From: an uncultured Rhizobiaceae group bacterium
GTDB lineage: Bacteria > Pseudomonadota > Alphaproteobacteria > Rhizobiales > Rhizobiaceae
Length of the DNA: 7,210 bases
Direction: 5' to 3'
Assembly (NCBI GenBank): GCA_905479965.1
Contig: CAJQOR010000012.1
Location: forward strand, 1 to 7,210
The notes below the pieces were generated by a model. It did no database searches. It saw only the letters and a list, made by a program, of their open reading frames with translations, and was not told where the DNA came from. The position numbers were made by a program, and so were the translations under genes. This document shows, piece after piece, positions 5,812-7,210 of the stretch; the first letter of the stretch is position 1, and every line of letters starts with the position of its first letter.

Positions 5812-6204
5812 ATGACTTTAAAAATTATCACAGCGAGCGTTACAGCATTTATCCTTTCAAGCACATTTACGCTTGCCGACCACCATTCAGCTAAAGCGAT
5901 CAAACAGGCGGACACATCAGCGGGCACTGTATTGACTAACTCAGCTGGCTTGACACTTTACACATTTGATAAAGATGCAAGCGGCGTATCCAACTGTTAT
6001 GATCAATGCGCTACCAACTGGCCACCAATGCCAGCAGAAGCATCGTCTAAAGATGAAGGCGACTTCTCAGTTGTTAAGCGCAAAGACGACACATTCATGT
6101 GGGCGTATAAGGGCGAACCGCTCTACACATGGATTGGCGACAGCGCAAAAGGCGATGTGACAGGCGATGGCGTGGGCGGTGTGTGGCACATTGCCAAACC
6201 ATAA
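5812..6204 (+). CDS. Secreted Yx(F/W)xxD-repeat protein (COG4315, Lipoprotein_15 family)
   Basis: A 130-residue exported protein of the family known as predicted lipoprotein with Yx(FWY)xxD motif. Residues 1-22 form a signal peptide (MTLKIITASV..., hydrophobic core, cleavage near TLA). Two family repeats are visible: the first with GLTLY50-TFDKD55, followed by C62-YDQC66 and ATNWPP; the second with GEPLY105-TWIGD110, then GDVTGDGVGGVWH. C62 and C66 probably form a disulfide or bind a ligand. Unlike many relatives it has no lipobox cysteine at the cleavage site, so it should be a soluble periplasmic protein, not a lipoprotein. The histidines just after the leader (ADHHSAK) might bind metal. 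The family's molecular function is not established. It is divergent from the aggregation-factor-like gene and is followed by its own terminator, so it is probably monocistronic. Confidence 0.9.
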   Translation: MTLKIITASVTAFILSSTFTLADHHSAKAIKQADTSAGTVLTNSAGLTLYTFDKDASGVSNCYDQCATNWPPMPAEASSKDEGDFSVVKRKDDTFMWAYKGEPLYTWIGDSAKGDVTGDGVGGVWHIAKP

Positions 6205-6236
6205 AAACCAATAGGACTTTGCAGGTAAGACGGATC

Positions 6237-6261
6237 AAGGCGGGCATTGCCCGTCTTTTTT
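6237..6261 (+). terminator. Intrinsic terminator after the Yx(F/W)xxD gene
   Basis: A 9-bp stem with one G-U pair (AAGGCGGGC at 6237-6245 with GCCCGTCTT at 6249-6257) closes an ATT loop and runs into six T residues (6256-6261), 32 bp after the stop codon. An alternative pairing of AAGACGG (6227-6233) with CCGTCTT (6251-6257) is possible. Confidence 0.88.
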
Positions 6262-6309
6262 CACTTTGACAGACGCTGCACTTTGACAGACGCAGCACTT
6301 CGCTTGACA
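6262..6309. repeat. 17-bp tandem repeat containing TTGACA words
   Basis: CACTTTGACAGACGCTG (6262-6278) is followed directly by a copy differing at one base (6279-6295) and then by a third, degenerate copy that keeps CACTT and TTGACAGA but has four extra bases. TTGACA, the -35 consensus word, therefore occurs at 6266, 6283 and 6304, ahead of the crotonase gene. No convincing -10 follows any of them at 16-18 bp, so promoter function is unproven. It sits right after the terminator. Confidence 0.75.
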
Positions 6310-6351
6310 GATCAGCGCAATCAAGACAGGCTCGTTACAAGAACATGTTTT

Positions 6352-6357
6352 GAGGAG
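6352..6357 (+). promoter_or_regulatory. Ribosome binding site that sets the crotonase start
   Basis: GAGGAG lies seven bases before ATG 6365. A TTG in the same frame at 6350 overlaps this site and would be an implausible start, and the nearer ATG at 6358 is out of frame and stops after a few codons, so 6365 is preferred. Confidence 0.8.
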
Positions 6358-6364
6358 ATGGCGC

Positions 6365-7168
6365 ATGTTAAAGACGAGGGATGAAAACCTAATCCGCACA
6401 GATCATGAAGGTGTTGCGCGGCTTGCGCTGAATACGCCCAAATCCATCAATGCATTGTCGGAAGATATGTTGGCCACCCTCTCCCATGCGCTGACGCAGA
6501 TCAAAGACGATCAGACCATCAAGGTTGTGATCCTCGCCACATCAGGCGATCATTTTTGCGCTGGGCATAATTTGAAAGAAATGACAGAGCACCGCCAAGA
6601 AGACGATGGCGGACACGCTTATTTTATCCGGCTTTTTGCGGCGTGCTCGAACATGATGCAGCAGATCGTTACCCTCCCCCAACCGGTGATCGCGGAAGTC
6701 AAAGGCATAGCCACCGCCGCCGGCTGCCAGCTGGTTGCATCCTGTGATTTGGCCATTGCAGAGGAAGACGCGCGCTTTGCCACATCAGGGGTGAATATCG
6801 GGCTCTTTTGCTCCACCCCCATGGTGGCGCTTTCTCGCAATGTGTCCAACAAGCACGCGATGGAAATGCTGCTCACGGGTGATTTCATCTCAGCGGAGCG
6901 CGCCGAAAACATTGGGCTGATCAATCGCGTCGTGTCCAAATCAGAGCTTGAAAGCACCACACATGAGATGGCGCACAAAATTGCGTCCAAATCCAAGGTG
7001 GCAGTGAAAATGGGCAAGGAAGCTTTTTATAAACAATCTGAGATGCCGCTCAATGAGGCCTATGATTTCGCAGGCCGCGTGATGGCTGATAATATGATGG
7101 CTAAGGACGCCAAAGGCGGCATCGGCGCATTTATCGACAAAAAACCAATGCCCGACTGGGATGATTAG
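6365..7168 (+). CDS. Enoyl-CoA hydratase/isomerase superfamily protein, ECHDC3-like
   Basis: A 267-residue crotonase-fold protein, full length for the family. The CoA-binding and oxyanion-hole segments are present: FCAGHNLKEM (64-73) and VKGIATAAGCQL (112-123), followed by ASCDLAIAEEDARFA (125-139), SGVNIGLFCSTP (141-152) and the LLTGDFISAERAENIGLINRVV helix region (169-190). GHNLKEM, AAGCQLVASCD and NIGLFCSTP are typical of the ECHDC3 group (mitochondrial relatives in animals). The two glutamates that perform water addition in crotonase are replaced here by Gln122 and Gly142, so ordinary enoyl-CoA hydratase activity is doubtful; a CoA-ester isomerase, thioesterase or non-classical role is possible. 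There is no signal peptide, so it is cytoplasmic. It lies 160 bp after the secreted protein gene, behind a terminator, and so is a separate transcription unit. Its GC content is visibly higher than the left half of the window (63% in bases 6661-6720 against 43% in 661-720). Confidence 0.93.
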   Translation: MLKTRDENLIRTDHEGVARLALNTPKSINALSEDMLATLSHALTQIKDDQTIKVVILATSGDHFCAGHNLKEMTEHRQEDDGGHAYFIRLFAACSNMMQQIVTLPQPVIAEVKGIATAAGCQLVASCDLAIAEEDARFATSGVNIGLFCSTPMVALSRNVSNKHAMEMLLTGDFISAERAENIGLINRVVSKSELESTTHEMAHKIASKSKVAVKMGKEAFYKQSEMPLNEAYDFAGRVMADNMMAKDAKGGIGAFIDKKPMPDWDD

Positions 7169-7183
7169 TGTGGGGTTTTGGTG

Positions 7184-7197
7184 TTGGATAAATCCAA
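7184..7197. repeat. Short inverted repeat at the right edge
   Basis: TTGGAT and ATCCAA are separated by AA, 15 bp after the crotonase stop. It could be the start of a terminator or an operator for a gene outside the window; no T run follows within the sequence shown. It is weak because of its length. Confidence 0.3.
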
Positions 7198-7210
7198 TCA
7201 CTGCGTCAGG

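Noticed and set aside
5613..5927. Minus-strand frame of 104 codons across the divergent gap
   Set aside because: It runs antisense to the signal peptide of the Yx(F/W)xxD gene and covers the promoter region; no domain is visible.

Overview
The window comes from a moderate-to-low-GC Proteobacterium, most likely an alphaproteobacterium. That placement is an inference from gene content: an aggregation-factor-core-like secreted protein, a YkuD L,D-transpeptidase with an Arg-Arg signal peptide, a short secreted Cys-rich protein ending in RPPIA, and an ECHDC3-type crotonase. No rRNA, tRNA, CRISPR array, transposase or phage gene is visible. I found nine complete protein genes and the probable tail of a tenth.

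Left part (1-1800, + strand): the likely C-terminal end of an upstream gene; a membrane-anchored serine hydrolase of the class C beta-lactamase/PBP4* family (106-1212); and a small YidB/DUF937 protein (1338-1739). A strong intrinsic terminator (1768-1794) closes this unit.

Middle part (1810-5638, - strand): five genes, transcribed right to left: an aggregation-factor-core-like secreted protein (5638-5096), a YdhS-like FAD/NAD(P)-binding protein (4991-3519), a small secreted Cys-rich protein (3453-3130), an L,D-transpeptidase (3068-2490) and a membrane-anchored thioredoxin-fold protein (2298-1810). The gaps of 104, 65, 61 and 191 bp suggest partly separate units, not one tight operon. The 191-bp gap holds a GC-rich 13-bp inverted repeat that could fold into an RNA structure, and a tandem 13-mer just upstream of the thioredoxin gene.

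Right part (5640-7210, + strand): a 173-bp divergent promoter region; a secreted Yx(F/W)xxD-repeat protein (5812-6204) with its own terminator; a short tandem repeat carrying three TTGACA words; and a crotonase-fold protein (6365-7168) that lacks both usual catalytic glutamates.

Most of the products act at the inner membrane or in the periplasm. The best functional link I can propose is that the thioredoxin-fold protein keeps the catalytic cysteine of the neighbouring L,D-transpeptidase reduced, as DsbG does for L,D-transpeptidases in E. coli. I see no convincing defence system, mobile element or other clearly new multi-gene system. The least explained items are the structured gap at 2357-2445, the Cys-rich small protein and the repeats in the leader regions.
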